A stretch of DNA of 64,000 nucleotides from Panacagrimonas sp965216805 (GCF_965216805.1 NZ_CBDCGN010000002.1:2046001-2110000), one strand, 5' to 3'. Positions 16,426 to 24,548 are shown, numbered from the stretch's first letter. The notes: a model not told the origin generated them from the letters alone. A program made the numbers and translations.

Positions 16426-17685
16426 TCAGTGGTCGTGGCTGGCGCCGGATTTATCGACATCGGCCTTGATCAGATAGCTGTTCTCGGAAACGTACCGGGC
16501 GCCCGGCTCGATGCCCCCGAGGACTTCCACGTAGTTACCGTCCTGTCGACCGAGCTCCAGCATGCGCACTTCGTAAGTCTCTCCGATCAGCTCGAAGACG
16601 ACCGTGAAGTCACGGAAGGCCTGTAGCCCGCTGCGCTTCACTGCCAGGGGCACCTCGGCCGCACCAATGCGCACCTCGCCGCGAGCGAAGAGGCCGGGTG
16701 TCCATTGGCCAGAGCCATTGTCCAGCGCGACTCGCGCGGTGTAGACGCCGCTCAGGGTGCCGCGACCGGCTCCCTCGGCCGGGGCGATACGGACGATCTG
16801 GCCGGAAGCCTGGACGTCCCCGCGGTCGACACTGGAAAGGGTCACGGGCTGGCCGACGCGGAGCTTCGCGAGGTCGCGCGGGAAGACCGATAGTTCGACC
16901 CAGAGCTTGGTGAAGTCAGCGATCACGAACAGCGGACCGTTTCCGGCAAATTCGCCGGGGTTGGCATCGCGCTCCAGCACGACGCCGGAAATCGGCGAGG
17001 TCACGTTGTAGCTCTGCAGGCTGTCGTTGCTCTCGACCACCGCCAGCCGGTCACCCGCCTGTACGGTATCGCCGACCGACTTGGACACCTTCTGGATCGT
17101 GCCGGGGAAGCGTGCGGTGACGGCCCGCACATGCTCGGCATTGGGAACCACACGACCCGTGAGCTTCAGTACCTCCGCGATCGTTGCGGGACCGGCGGCT
17201 TCGGTCCGGACGCCCGCATCCTGGGCGTTCTTGGCCGAAATAGTGGTACGGCCTTCGAAGTTGTCGAAGGCCCAGCGATGGGTCTTACCACCCTCCTCTG
17301 CCGTCACCACGACGCTGAAGGAATGGGGCTCGGTGACCGTGCCGCTGCCGATCAGGTAGCTGTCCTTCGGCGCGAAGGTGAAGCGGTTCTGCTTGTTGCC
17401 CAGCCGGTTGAGTTCGACGACCACCTTGGCCGCGGTCGGCGGAAGAAGCTTGCCGTTCCGGTACAGGTAGACGTGGTACTCGGGCGGCACGCCGTCCTCG
17501 AAGATCTGGAGTTCGAGGGCGAAGTCGCCGTCACGCAGCATGCGGCCGCGGTTGGGGCCTCGTTCGTACTCCGCTGATGCGGCCGTTTCGCCACCGTGCT
17601 CGGCGGCGGGTTCGGCAGACTTCGGGTTGCAGGCTCCCAGCACCAGGCCGAGCGCGATCAGGATGCAGGTCGTTTGGCGATTCAT
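16426..17685 (-). CDS. czcB: RND periplasmic adaptor, CzcB type
   Basis: A 419-residue lipoprotein adaptor; the leader ends in a lipobox (LVLGAC, Cys19). An N-terminal extension rich in Glu and Tyr is followed by the barrel-sandwich hybrid near 195-300 (RVVPNAEHVRAVTARFPG, GDTVQAGDRLAVVES) and a membrane-proximal domain. The C-terminus is SGASHDH. It links the CzcA-type pump to the TolC-type channel. Its start overlaps the stop of the channel gene by 4 bases (ATGA), and its stop lies 8 bases before the pump's ATG. Confidence 0.9.
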   Translation of the reverse strand: MNRQTTCILIALGLVLGACNPKSAEPAAEHGGETAASAEYERGPNRGRMLRDGDFALELQIFEDGVPPEYHVYLYRNGKLLPPTAAKVVVELNRLGNKQNRFTFAPKDSYLIGSGTVTEPHSFSVVVTAEEGGKTHRWAFDNFEGRTTISAKNAQDAGVRTEAAGPATIAEVLKLTGRVVPNAEHVRAVTARFPGTIQKVSKSVGDTVQAGDRLAVVESNDSLQSYNVTSPISGVVLERDANPGEFAGNGPLFVIADFTKLWVELSVFPRDLAKLRVGQPVTLSSVDRGDVQASGQIVRIAPAEGAGRGTLSGVYTARVALDNGSGQWTPGLFARGEVRIGAAEVPLAVKRSGLQAFRDFTVVFELIGETYEVRMLELGRQDGNYVEVLGGIEPGARYVSENSYLIKADVDKSGASHDH

Positions 17686-18941
17686 GGGGTGTTTCCTTCG
17701 ATGAGACGGTCGCCGGTAATGCGTTCGAGTTCGGCGAGCAGAGAGTGATAGCGGACAGCAGTGTCCAGGCGGGCGCGACGGGCGTCGGCAAGCTCCTGGA
17801 GCACCAGCGACAGTTCGAGGTAGCCATAACGGCCACGGTCGTAGGCGTACTGGGTCTGCTTGAGTGCCTCCTGGCGTGCAGGTAGAACCTCGGTGTCGAG
17901 CAAGCGCAGGGCTTCCTTGGCATGGCCGAGTTCCTGGTAGCGCTCGAACAACTCCTCTTCAGCGCGAAGCAGGGCAGCCTGGCTTTCGGCCTGGGTCTGT
18001 TCCTGGCGGGCGGAGATGAGGGCGGCCTCGTCCCTGGCCCGACGTCCCGCGAGTAGCGGCAGGCTAAAGCCGACGACGGCTGCGACATCGTTGCCGTCCT
18101 CATAGCGGCGCGCGCCGCCGGTGAAGGTCGGCCGCAAGCCGGCAGCAGCCAGCGCAGCACGGCGTTCGGCATCCAGCGCGGCGGCTTCGGCCAGACGAGC
18201 CCGAGCCGACGGGCTCTGCTTCAGGCGTTGACGCAACTCCGGCAGCGGACGCAGCGGGGGCAGGTCGAACAAGGGCGCTTTGAGTTCGCCAAAGTCCGGC
18301 TCGGGAGAGCCCATCGAGACCGCCAACGCGACCCGGGCGCTCATTTCCTCGTGCTCGGCGTGCTCCCGTTCCAAAACCGCCTGGGAAAGAGCGGCCTGGG
18401 CACGTGCACGCTCGGCCACAGGGGCGCGAGCAGACCTCACTCGAGCGTCTGCTGCCGCCAGGCTTTTGCGGGCCAGTTCGACCTTCTCTTCGGCTAGACG
18501 TAGACACTCGCCGTCGGCGGCGGCCTCGTAGAAGCGCTGGGCAACCTCCGCCAAGGCGTCGCGGCGGCGCACTTCCTGGTCGGCCGTCAGGGCCACGGCC
18601 CGGGAGTCGGCCGCGCCAAGACGGCTGGAGCGCTGGTCGCCCAGCTCCAGGGCCTGGGAAAAGCTCAGGGTCCACTGGGCGCCATCGAGGCCGCTGCGGG
18701 CTCCGTTGCCGAAGACATCCTCCAGGAGGACGCTGACCTCTGGCGTGGGCGATTGCTGCGCCAAGCTGCGGCGGACGGCGGCGCCTGAGCGCTCGGCGTC
18801 AAATCCTCGCAGGTCGGGATGCGAAGCTTCTGCTCGCTGCAGGGCGTCGCGCAAAGTGAGAGGCTCGGCTGCCCGAACGGGCGCGACAAGCATGAGCGCT
18901 GCCGCAAGAGCGGCAGGACGCCAGACAACGGAAAGGTACAC
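17682..18941 (-). CDS. czcC: TolC-family outer membrane channel, CzcC type
   Basis: A 419-residue protein with a signal peptide (ALMLVAPVRA) and two OEP repeats made of long helices rich in Ala, Glu, Arg and Gln. The motif LTLRDALQRAEASHPDLRGF begins the mature part, and YDRGRYGYLELSLVLQE near the C-terminus is typical of CzcC. It is the first RND gene in the operon and overlaps the adaptor gene. It forms the outer-membrane exit of the tripartite pump. Confidence 0.9.
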   Translation of the reverse strand: MYLSVVWRPAALAAALMLVAPVRAAEPLTLRDALQRAEASHPDLRGFDAERSGAAVRRSLAQQSPTPEVSVLLEDVFGNGARSGLDGAQWTLSFSQALELGDQRSSRLGAADSRAVALTADQEVRRRDALAEVAQRFYEAAADGECLRLAEEKVELARKSLAAADARVRSARAPVAERARAQAALSQAVLEREHAEHEEMSARVALAVSMGSPEPDFGELKAPLFDLPPLRPLPELRQRLKQSPSARARLAEAAALDAERRAALAAAGLRPTFTGGARRYEDGNDVAAVVGFSLPLLAGRRARDEAALISARQEQTQAESQAALLRAEEELFERYQELGHAKEALRLLDTEVLPARQEALKQTQYAYDRGRYGYLELSLVLQELADARRARLDTAVRYHSLLAELERITGDRLIEGNTP

Positions 18942-18999
18942 GGGAAGTCCTCTTCCAGGAACGCGGATGTACGCCGCGTCCTTCAGAGGGCGCGGCGCG

Positions 19000-19368
19000 C
19001 TAAACGGTCGAGAAAGCCTGGGGAGGAGCTTGGCTTGGAGGCATCAGGAACCGGGGTGGCCCTGTTACACGCTGATCCGCGAGCAGGGGCAACAGGCCGG
19101 GAACCCCATCGACGTCGATGGACAGAGCGGCACTGGGTACTGGCCCCACCGGCGGATGATCCAGAGAAACGCGGGTACCCAGCTTGTTGCTGTCGTCATC
19201 CTGACTGCCTTCAGCGTGAGCCTGGGCATGGTCGATATCCAGCGCAGAAACAACGTAGCTGTGCACCTCATCATGCCCGTGCGTATGCCAATGCACATGC
19301 GGGCCAAAACCACTAAGGCCCGCCAGCAGGCAAAGCGACAGCAGGATGGGGACGAGGCGCGCGAACAT
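19000..19368 (-). CDS. small periplasmic His-rich protein (CzcI-like position)
   Basis: A 122-residue protein from the ATG at 19368. A hydrophobic leader (RLVPILLSLCLLAGLSGF) is followed by HVHWHTHGHDEVHSY, a dense histidine cluster suited to binding Ni, Co or Zn, then an acidic HAQAHAEGSQDDD stretch. It directly precedes the CzcC-type gene, the usual place for CzcI or CnrY-like small periplasmic proteins. A protein in a similar position occurs at 25027-25425. The function is inferred from the metal-binding residues and position. Confidence 0.6.
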   Translation of the reverse strand: MFARLVPILLSLCLLAGLSGFGPHVHWHTHGHDEVHSYVVSALDIDHAQAHAEGSQDDDSNKLGTRVSLDHPPVGPVPSAALSIDVDGVPGLLPLLADQRVTGPPRFLMPPSQAPPQAFSTV

Positions 19369-19465
19369 CAGTAGACAATAGTCGATATCGATCGGGTGGC
19401 GCCAGCAGCCTGGACTGCGGCAGGCCAGGAACCACCGATAAAGTAAGAGCCGGGCATGGCTGTCC

Positions 19466-20390
19466 TCACGCTGCGGCGATCTCGACCGTGACGTGGACCA
19501 GTTCTTCATGCACCGCGAGTTGCCGATGGAAGTCCTCGGCCGTCGCATGACCCGCGACCGAAAGCCGCAGGATGCAGGCGTACTTGCCCGTGGCCACGCG
19601 CCAGACATGCAGATCGGAGATCGACGCCTTGACCGGGCTTTGGGCAATCACCTCGCGGATTTCCTCGATCACGGGCGCATCCATCTCCGCATCGAGAAGC
19701 ACGCGGGTCGTGGACTTCAGCAGGCCCACCGCCCAGATGCCGACCAGCACCGCCCCGACGATGCCCATCGTTGGGTCGAGCCAATCAGCCCCCCATAGCT
19801 TTCCCCCAAAAAGCGCCACGATGGCCAGAACCGAAGTCATCGCGTCCGCCACGACATGAAGATAGGCGGATCTGAGATTGAGATCTGGCGCGCCATGGTT
19901 GTGGCCATGGCCATGGCCATGATCGTGCGCGTGATCATGCCCATGTGGCTGATGCCCGCCGGCATGCAGGAGCTTTGCGCAGACCAGATTGACCGCCAGG
20001 CCAACGAAGGCGATGACGATCGCCTGGTCGTAAAGAATCGGAGTTGGTGAGTACAGGCGCTCGATCGATTGATAGGCCATTGAGAAGGCCACGAGCAGGA
20101 GCAGCAGCGCACTGGTAAAGCCGCCCAGAATCTCGATTTTCCAGGTGCCAAATGCAAAGCGATGGTCGTTGGCGAGGCGGCGGGCCAAAGAATAGGCCAG
20201 TGCTGCCAGACCGAGTGCAAGAGCGTGGGAACTCATGTGCCACCACATCGGCCAGCAACGCCATCGAATTGTAGATCCAACCGCCGGTGATCTCGACCAC
20301 CATCATCAGCGAGGTCAGTGCTACCGCCCAGCGCGTGCGGGTCTCCGCCAGAGGGTTCCCCTCGTTGAACGTATGGGAGTGCGTCGACAT
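19466..20390 (-). pseudogene. dmeF: DmeF-like CDF Co/Ni exporter, apparently frameshifted
   Basis: Two overlapping reading frames together make one cation diffusion facilitator. The first starts at ATG 20390 and runs through helix 1 to NSMALLAD. The family then expects Gly-Trp-His-Met-Ser-Ser-His, which is found in the other frame (WHMSSHALALGLAALAY) ending at 19466. One extra base near 20238-20248 would explain the break. The remainder is intact: a His-rich loop (HGHDHAHDHGHGHGHNHG) and a C-terminal cytoplasmic domain. DmeF exports Co and Ni. It is divergent from dmeR and shares its operator. A sequencing error or a slipped base remains possible. Confidence 0.75.
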
Positions 20391-20413
20391 TTGGCCTGGA
20401 CCTGCAGTTTCAA

Positions 20414-20432
20414 TATACTCACCCCCAGTATA
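20414..20432. promoter_or_regulatory. DmeR/RcnR-type operator between dmeF and dmeR
   Basis: The site reads TACT, then a C-run, then AGTA on the plus strand, which on the minus strand is TACT-GGGGGTG-AGTA. This is the known RcnR/DmeR class: TACT and AGTA half sites around a G tract. It lies 24 bases before dmeF and 15 before dmeR, so one repressor dimer pair could silence both directions until Ni or Co binds. Confidence 0.85.
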
Positions 20433-20446
20433 CAGGACGACAATCC

Positions 20447-20713
20447 ATGGCGCATACCACCGAGAACAAAAAGCCGCTCCTGAACCGCGTTCGGCGTATT
20501 CAGGGGCAGCTCAAGAGTTTGGAGCTGGCGTTGGAGGAAGGCTCGGAATGTAGCGCCGTGCTGCAGCAGATCGCAGCGGTGCGCGGTGGCATCAACGGAC
20601 TCATGATGGAAGTCATCGAGGGTCATCTGCGCACCCACTTGGTGCCGGCGGACGGCGGCCACGCCGACGAGCTGGACGACCTGATCAAAATCTTTCGTTC
20701 GTATATGAAGTAG
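20447..20713 (+). CDS. dmeR: RcnR/CsoR-family Ni/Co-responsive repressor, DmeR type
   Basis: An 88-residue all-helical repressor. The metal ligands that define the RcnR branch are all present and in register: His3, Cys35, His60 and His64; copper-type CsoR proteins lack the N-terminal His. RVRRIQGQLKSLELAL is the typical first helix. It binds G-tract operators and releases DNA on Ni(II) or Co(II). It is divergent from the dmeF-like gene, with its operator in the 56-base spacer, and the whole minus-strand Ni/Co block may fall under its control. Confidence 0.9.
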   Translation: MAHTTENKKPLLNRVRRIQGQLKSLELALEEGSECSAVLQQIAAVRGGINGLMMEVIEGHLRTHLVPADGGHADELDDLIKIFRSYMK

Positions 20714-20718
20714 CGCAG

Positions 20719-20745
20719 TAAGGGCTGACAGCTTTTTGGCCCTTA
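20719..20745 (+). terminator. weak hairpin after dmeR
   Basis: TAAGGGC at 20719-20725 pairs with GCCCTTA at 20739-20745. A T-run sits inside the loop rather than after the stem, so it is only a weak candidate terminator. It lies 5 bases after the dmeR stop. Confidence 0.35.
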
Positions 20746-20981
20746 GTGGATGACCATCTGGTTGGAGCTTACAACTGCCCTACTTCACTGCGACGGCAGC
20801 ATGCCAGCGGCGCGAGGTGTTAGCGGCCTTCCTGTGCCCCATGTCTCTGGAATCAATGATCGAGGCTGCATGGCAGGCATCGCCGCCGACCGAACGGCCG
20901 TCCTCTCGGCTGTGGTTTATGAAAGCACACGCAAGGTCGCCCTCGCCTCTTCCGATCAGCCGACTCTTTCGGAAACGAAAG

Positions 20982-21272
20982 TCAAGCGCCGAGCCCACTC
21001 CACCAAATCCGGGCATTTCCGTTTTGGTCGTAAAGAATGACCCCTGGTTTCTCGCCGAGATGAGACGATGACAGAGGCTCATGCTGAGCTGCTGTCGAAT
21101 CTACCGCTACGCCAAGCCCGGCAGGGTGCTGGCGTGCCAGCAAGTCCAGTGCTTCGGCCGGCACATGACCCTCGACGAAATACTCCATGTACCGTCCCAC
21201 GTGGCATCCCCGAAGTGATGGCGGGGTCTTCAAGGCCCCCCGGATGGTCTTTAGTGTTTCGGGCTCGTACAT
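20982..21272 (-). CDS. DUF411-like protein, probable 5'-truncated remnant
   Basis: A 96-residue frame that aligns by eye with the second half of DUF411 proteins: GCHVGRYMEYFVEGHVPAEAL corresponds to the SCHTGVVEGYVIEGHVPA block of the copy at 49285, and GVILYDQNGNARIW to its C-terminal strand. The frame stays open upstream of the ATG to about 21430 and encodes a DUF411-like SDCPLGVERSASKSQGYVVT, but only CTG is available as a start and the CxC metal site is reduced to one Cys. It is probably decayed. It lies beside, but convergent with, the dmeR transcript. Confidence 0.5.
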   Translation of the reverse strand: MYEPETLKTIRGALKTPPSLRGCHVGRYMEYFVEGHVPAEALDLLARQHPAGLGVAVDSTAAQHEPLSSSHLGEKPGVILYDQNGNARIWWSGLGA

Positions 21273-21400
21273 CGTGACGACGTACCCTTGGGACTTCGAT
21301 GCTGATCTCTCGACGCCCAGCGGACAGTCCGAATTTGCGAGAGCGGCACGGCCCTTTAGGTCGTGCTTCTTGAGTTCACGACAGGACTGAGGGCTGCCCG

Positions 21401-21751
21401 GTGTTCCGACTGGTTTATGGAGACTTCGATTTCTCTCTCGTGCTGCCGTTCGAGGCGCACGTCGAGGAACGTCTCTATCGCATTATCAGTTTGGCAGACG
21501 GGGCGGAAATGGATCCCCCGGAACTTGCCAGGCGCGCGGCTGATACGCTCTCTGCGGCTCTGGATGCTCACCTCATCCCCCCGACGGGCCCTCAGATCAA
21601 GTACGCGATTGCCATTGCGCAAGAACTCGAACTGGAGTTGCCGGCAAACGCACTGCGATATCGGGAATCCATGAGGGTGTTTCTCAGCACTCATGCGCCC
21701 ACGTTCCGTGAATCCAAAGCCTACCGACGCAGACAGGGGACCGCAGGATGA
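21401..21751 (+). CDS. hypothetical protein of a small accessory cluster
   Basis: A 116-residue soluble protein from a GTG start. The N-terminal half is mixed (MFRLVYGDFDFSLVLPFEAH). A middle helix-rich motif, PTGPQIKYAIAIAQELELEL, resembles short domains I associate with proteins of integrative elements. A basic tail ends the protein. It overlaps the next gene by 4 bases (ATGA), which supports it being real. The function is unknown; the likely role is in island maintenance or a toxin-antitoxin-like set. Confidence 0.5.
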   Translation: MFRLVYGDFDFSLVLPFEAHVEERLYRIISLADGAEMDPPELARRAADTLSAALDAHLIPPTGPQIKYAIAIAQELELELPANALRYRESMRVFLSTHAPTFRESKAYRRRQGTAG

Positions 21752-22095
21752 CCACGCCCGAATCTCCCGAGGAGGTGGCCAGCCGGGTCATCGAGGCCCT
21801 CGTCCGTGGGCAAGTCATCGACTACGTCGACGGTACGACCGACAAGGAATACCCCGAGGTCATGTGGTCCATATTCGGACTGCCGCTCACGAGGGAGATT
21901 GCCGTGGTTGCCAGGGTCGGAGATTTGCGCCTGGGGAAGGCCGCTCCCTCCGCCCTGCTGGTTCCTCACATGGAGGAGCGGGTGTATGGCATTGACGTTT
22001 CGGACCAGATACTGGCAAACGAGCTTTCGGAAGCCCTCTGGGCCGAACAATCGGAACGCCTCATCGCAGCCGCATTGCGGCGGCGCGGACACTGA
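21748..22095 (+). CDS. hypothetical protein of a small accessory cluster
   Basis: A 115-residue soluble acidic protein with no signal or membrane segment and no recognised family. Features include PEEVASRVIEALVRGQVIDY, a helix followed by DGTTDKEYPEVMW. It is translationally coupled to the gene before it and lies 2 bases before the Phd-like gene, so the four small genes from 21401 to 22554 probably form one operon. Confidence 0.5.
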   Translation: MTTPESPEEVASRVIEALVRGQVIDYVDGTTDKEYPEVMWSIFGLPLTREIAVVARVGDLRLGKAAPSALLVPHMEERVYGIDVSDQILANELSEALWAEQSERLIAAALRRRGH

Positions 22096-22097
22096 CC

Positions 22098-22337
22098 ATG
22101 CCGCGGCGGAGGCTGGTCACGGTATCCGTGACCCAGATGCGGCGCCGCTGGGGGCACTATCTGGCCTTGTCGCGCCGTGCGGACATCCTGATCTGCCGGC
22201 GGGGCATTCCGATCGGCGTCATGATGAGCGTCGCCCGCTATCGTCGCCTGACGGCTGCGGCCGCGCGGGCCAACCAGCCCCGTGCCCCTGTGCCACCCGT
22301 CTCCCGCAAGGGGAGAACGGCCAAGCGGCGCCGATAG
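22098..22337 (+). CDS. Phd/YefM-type antitoxin-like protein
   Basis: A 79-residue protein. The first 52 residues match the Phd fold: VTVSVTQMRRRWGHYL corresponds to the DNA-binding ribbon-helix start, and ADILICRRGIPIGVMMSVARYRRL to the typical IxRxGxPVAVLxSxxxYxxL motif. A long basic tail (~53-79, rich in Arg, Pro and Lys) replaces the usual toxin-binding region. No obvious toxin follows. It may be an orphan regulator, or one of its unknown neighbours may be the toxin. Confidence 0.6.
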   Translation: MPRRRLVTVSVTQMRRRWGHYLALSRRADILICRRGIPIGVMMSVARYRRLTAAAARANQPRAPVPPVSRKGRTAKRRR

Positions 22338-22344
22338 CTCATCA

Positions 22345-22554
22345 ATGCTGAAGATCTCGATCCGGGCCTATCGACTGGCGGAACGTCGCGCAGCTCGACG
22401 CGGCCTGGTCTTGCGCGCAACCGACGCCTACTTCGACCGGCGACGACGTCGCCTTATCGTCACGCTGGATTCCGGCGCCCTGGCGGCCACCCAAACTGCA
22501 CCAGCGCTGGCCGGGTCAAAATGCACCGCCCTTGCTTGCCGCTTGACGCAGTAG
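22345..22554 (+). CDS. small basic hypothetical protein
   Basis: A 69-residue protein from the ATG at 22345, 7 bases after the Phd-like gene. It is basic and Arg-rich at the start (RAYRLAERRAARRGLVLR), then reads DAYFDRRRRRLIVTLDSGA, loosely like the N-terminal strand of DUF2442 proteins that occur beside small toxin-antitoxin sets. The rest does not fit, so it may be truncated. The evidence is its operon position and codon bias. Confidence 0.4.
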   Translation: MLKISIRAYRLAERRAARRGLVLRATDAYFDRRRRRLIVTLDSGALAATQTAPALAGSKCTALACRLTQ

Positions 22555-22807
22555 CGACAGGATTGTCCCCTCGACCGCCCGCTTACTGGATGCTCACGCC
22601 TCGGCTTTTCCGAGGAGCCAGCCGAAGCGACTTTCCGAGTAGTGCCAAAAGCGGCTCTACGCGACCGTCCGCTGTGCGTCGCCTGAAAATCGCCCGTCTG
22701 CTGAACCGCAATTTGATCCCTTCCTCCCGCGCGATTCATCCGAGGCACATCTGAGAGCCATCACTAGAGACTGGCAGTCGAAAGCTCGGCGACCGTTGAC
22801 TGCAACT

Positions 22808-23137
22808 TCAGCGCAGGGAACCCGCGATCAAAATCCCACAGCCGACGGCAATCGTTGCAACTCCGGCGATGTCGATCACGGTGGGTGTGACTCGATCCAC
22901 AATCCGCAGCCAAGCCAGCGCGGTACAGGTGTACACACCGCCGTAGGCTGCGTAGACACGCCCGGACTCGGCCGGATGCCGGCTCAAGAGCCAGGCGAAA
23001 GCAGCTAAGGCGATGATCGCGCCGATCAGCACCCAGGCTCCTGCATCTCGTCGCGCCCAGAGCAGGACCAAATAGCAGCCGACGATCTCGGCGATCGCGG
23101 TCAATACGAATAAGCCCAGGGTGATGACCCAGCACAC
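22808..23137 (-). CDS. ynfA: YnfA-family small multidrug-resistance-like membrane protein
   Basis: A 109-residue protein with four membrane helices. FVLTAIAEIVGCYLVLLW at the start, GRVYAAYGGVYTCTALAWLR in the middle and a DxxG pattern (VIDIAGVATIAVGC) are diagnostic of the YnfA/UPF0060 family, which resembles SMR exporters. The GTG start at 23137 lies 1 base after the stop of the MerR-family gene, so both are co-transcribed. Its role beside a CadR-like regulator is unknown. Confidence 0.85.
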   Translation of the reverse strand: MCWVITLGLFVLTAIAEIVGCYLVLLWARRDAGAWVLIGAIIALAAFAWLLSRHPAESGRVYAAYGGVYTCTALAWLRIVDRVTPTVIDIAGVATIAVGCGILIAGSLR

Positions 23138-23138
23138 C

Positions 23139-23597
23139 TCAGCCGCCCCGCCGGGCTGAATGCACGTTGGCGGATCGTGGCCTGCGCGCGCCCTTCGAGG
23201 CCGCCAGTTCGCGCAGGATGCCGCAGTTCTTCGCCGTGCTCGGCACTTCGCAGCGGGCGCGGATCGCCTTGAGCTCGACTTGCAGCCGGCGCAGCGCGCG
23301 AAGGCGTTCGGCGACGTGCCCGATGTGCGCGTCGAGCACGGCGTTCACCTCGGCGCAGCCCTGGTCGGGGGCATCGCGCAGGCCGAGGAGCTGCCGAATC
23401 TCCTGGTGCGTCATATCGAGTGCACGACAGTGCAGGATGAACTCCAGGCGCTGGCGTTCGGACTCGGCATAGAGCCGGTAGTTGCCCTCGCTGCGCGCGG
23501 GCTGCGGCAGCAGGCCTTCCTTTTCGTAGTAGCGGATGGTTTCGATGGCGACGGACAGATCGTTCGCCAGTTCGCCGATGCGATAGGTCTTGGGCAT
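23139..23597 (-). CDS. cadR: MerR-family regulator, CadR/PbrR type
   Basis: A 152-residue activator-repressor. The winged-helix MerR domain (YRIGELANDLSVAIETIRYYEKEGLL) is followed by a dimerisation helix and a metal-binding loop with Cys near residues 78, 113 and 122 (RARCEVPSTAKNCGILREL), as in Cd, Pb or Zn sensors. A His-rich tail as in some CadR proteins is absent. It is divergent from the CDF gene across a promoter with a 19-base spacer, the typical MerR target. The Cd/Pb/Zn specificity is inferred from the cysteines. Confidence 0.85.
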   Translation of the reverse strand: MPKTYRIGELANDLSVAIETIRYYEKEGLLPQPARSEGNYRLYAESERQRLEFILHCRALDMTHQEIRQLLGLRDAPDQGCAEVNAVLDAHIGHVAERLRALRRLQVELKAIRARCEVPSTAKNCGILRELAASKGARRPRSANVHSARRGG

Positions 23598-23613
23598 GGT
23601 GGGGCTCCGGAGC

Positions 23614-23644
23614 TTGACCCTGAAGCTACTACAGGCTGTTCAAT
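23614..23644 (+). promoter_or_regulatory. MerR-type promoter for the CDF/czc operon
   Basis: A -35 box TTGACC at 23614-23619 and a -10 box TTCAAT at 23639-23644 are separated by 19 bases, over-long for RNA polymerase and typical of MerR targets. A partial dyad, CCTG and CAGG around AAGCTACTA, lies in the spacer. The promoter faces the CDF gene 28 bases downstream. Confidence 0.8.
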
Positions 23645-23671
23645 GTGCGCCATCGAATCCTGGAGCCTGCG

Positions 23672-24313
23672 ATGGCCGCCGACTGCTGTGAGTCCAGCTG
23701 CACAAAAACAACCTCGGTGACACCCCGCTACCGACGGGTGCTGTGGATCGCGCTGGTTGTGAACCTCGCCATGTTCGGTGTGGAGCTGGCGGCTGGCTGG
23801 GGCGCAGGCTCCGCCGCGCTGCTGGCCGACGCGGTGGACTTCTTCGGCGACGCGGCGAACTACGCGGTGTCGCTGTTCGTGCTGTCGATGGGACTGGCCG
23901 TACGCGCCCGCACAGCGCTGCTCAAGGGCCTGACGATGGGCGGCTACGGCCTCTACGTGCTCGGCCAAGCGGGCTGGAACGCGCTGCACGGCGTGGTGCC
24001 AGACGCCGGCACGATGGGCGCAGTCGGCGCGCTGGCGCTGGTTGCGAATGTGGGCGTCGCCGCCCTGCTCTACGCCTGGCGCGAGGGAGACGCCAACATG
24101 CGCTCGGTCTGGCTGTGCTCGCGCAACGATGCCATCGGCAACGCGGCGGTAATGCTCGCCGCGCTCGGCGTGCTCGGCACCGGCACCGCCTGGCCGGACC
24201 TGATGGTCGCCGCCGGCATGGGCCTGCTGGGATTGAGCGCCGCGCGACAGGTCATCACGCAGGCCCGTTCTGAACTTGCACCCACTTCGGAGGGACGCCG
24301 TGCTCACGCCTGA
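23672..24313 (+). CDS. CDF-like cation transporter
   Basis: A 213-residue membrane protein from the ATG at 23672. It starts with a Cys-rich AADCCESSCTKTT that may bind metal, then six helices. Helix 2 has DAVDFFGDAANY and helix 5 has SRNDAIGN, the metal-site positions of CDF proteins. The usual cytoplasmic C-terminal domain is missing, which marks a short CDF subtype seen beside CadR-like regulators. First gene of the long Zn/Cd-type operon. It probably exports Zn or Cd to the periplasm for the CzcCBA pump. Confidence 0.8.
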   Translation: MAADCCESSCTKTTSVTPRYRRVLWIALVVNLAMFGVELAAGWGAGSAALLADAVDFFGDAANYAVSLFVLSMGLAVRARTALLKGLTMGGYGLYVLGQAGWNALHGVVPDAGTMGAVGALALVANVGVAALLYAWREGDANMRSVWLCSRNDAIGNAAVMLAALGVLGTGTAWPDLMVAAGMGLLGLSAARQVITQARSELAPTSEGRRAHA

Positions 24314-24548
24314 AATCACCTACGCCGCGCTGCTGGTCGTGCAGACCCTGCACCTGCTGCATCATCGTCTGGCGAAGCGTCACATCAGCTTTGCGGAAGT
24401 GACCTCTTCTGCGGTGCTGTGCATCCCGCCCTGGGTCGCGCTTCCGGCGGCGCTGTTCATGGGGGCGCATCTGAGCCTGATCGCCATCCAGATCATCGGC
24501 AGCGTGTGGATCAAGCGGCTTTCGCCCGCATGGGAGCAGGCTTCGTGA
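24300..24548 (+). CDS. small membrane protein
   Basis: An 82-residue protein from a GTG at 24300, overlapping the CDF gene by 14 bases. Two hydrophobic helices (~8-22 and ~40-72) flank a His-rich LHLLHHRLAKRHISF segment. It overlaps the next gene (GTGA at 24545). No family is recognised. Tight packing suggests it functions with the CDF. Confidence 0.55.
   Translation: MLTPEITYAALLVVQTLHLLHHRLAKRHISFAEVTSSAVLCIPPWVALPAALFMGAHLSLIAIQIIGSVWIKRLSPAWEQAS

Noticed and set aside
19895..19960. CCATGGCCATGG-type repeat considered as a regulatory repeat
   Set aside because: It encodes the His/Gly-rich loop of the CDF transporter and is explained by coding.
20750..21071. Short open frames on both strands after dmeR
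   Set aside because: No recognised features, mutually overlapping and lacking conserved-looking segments.
22521..22754. A 77-codon plus-strand frame after the small basic gene
   Set aside because: It overlaps the preceding gene out of frame, and composition looks non-coding.
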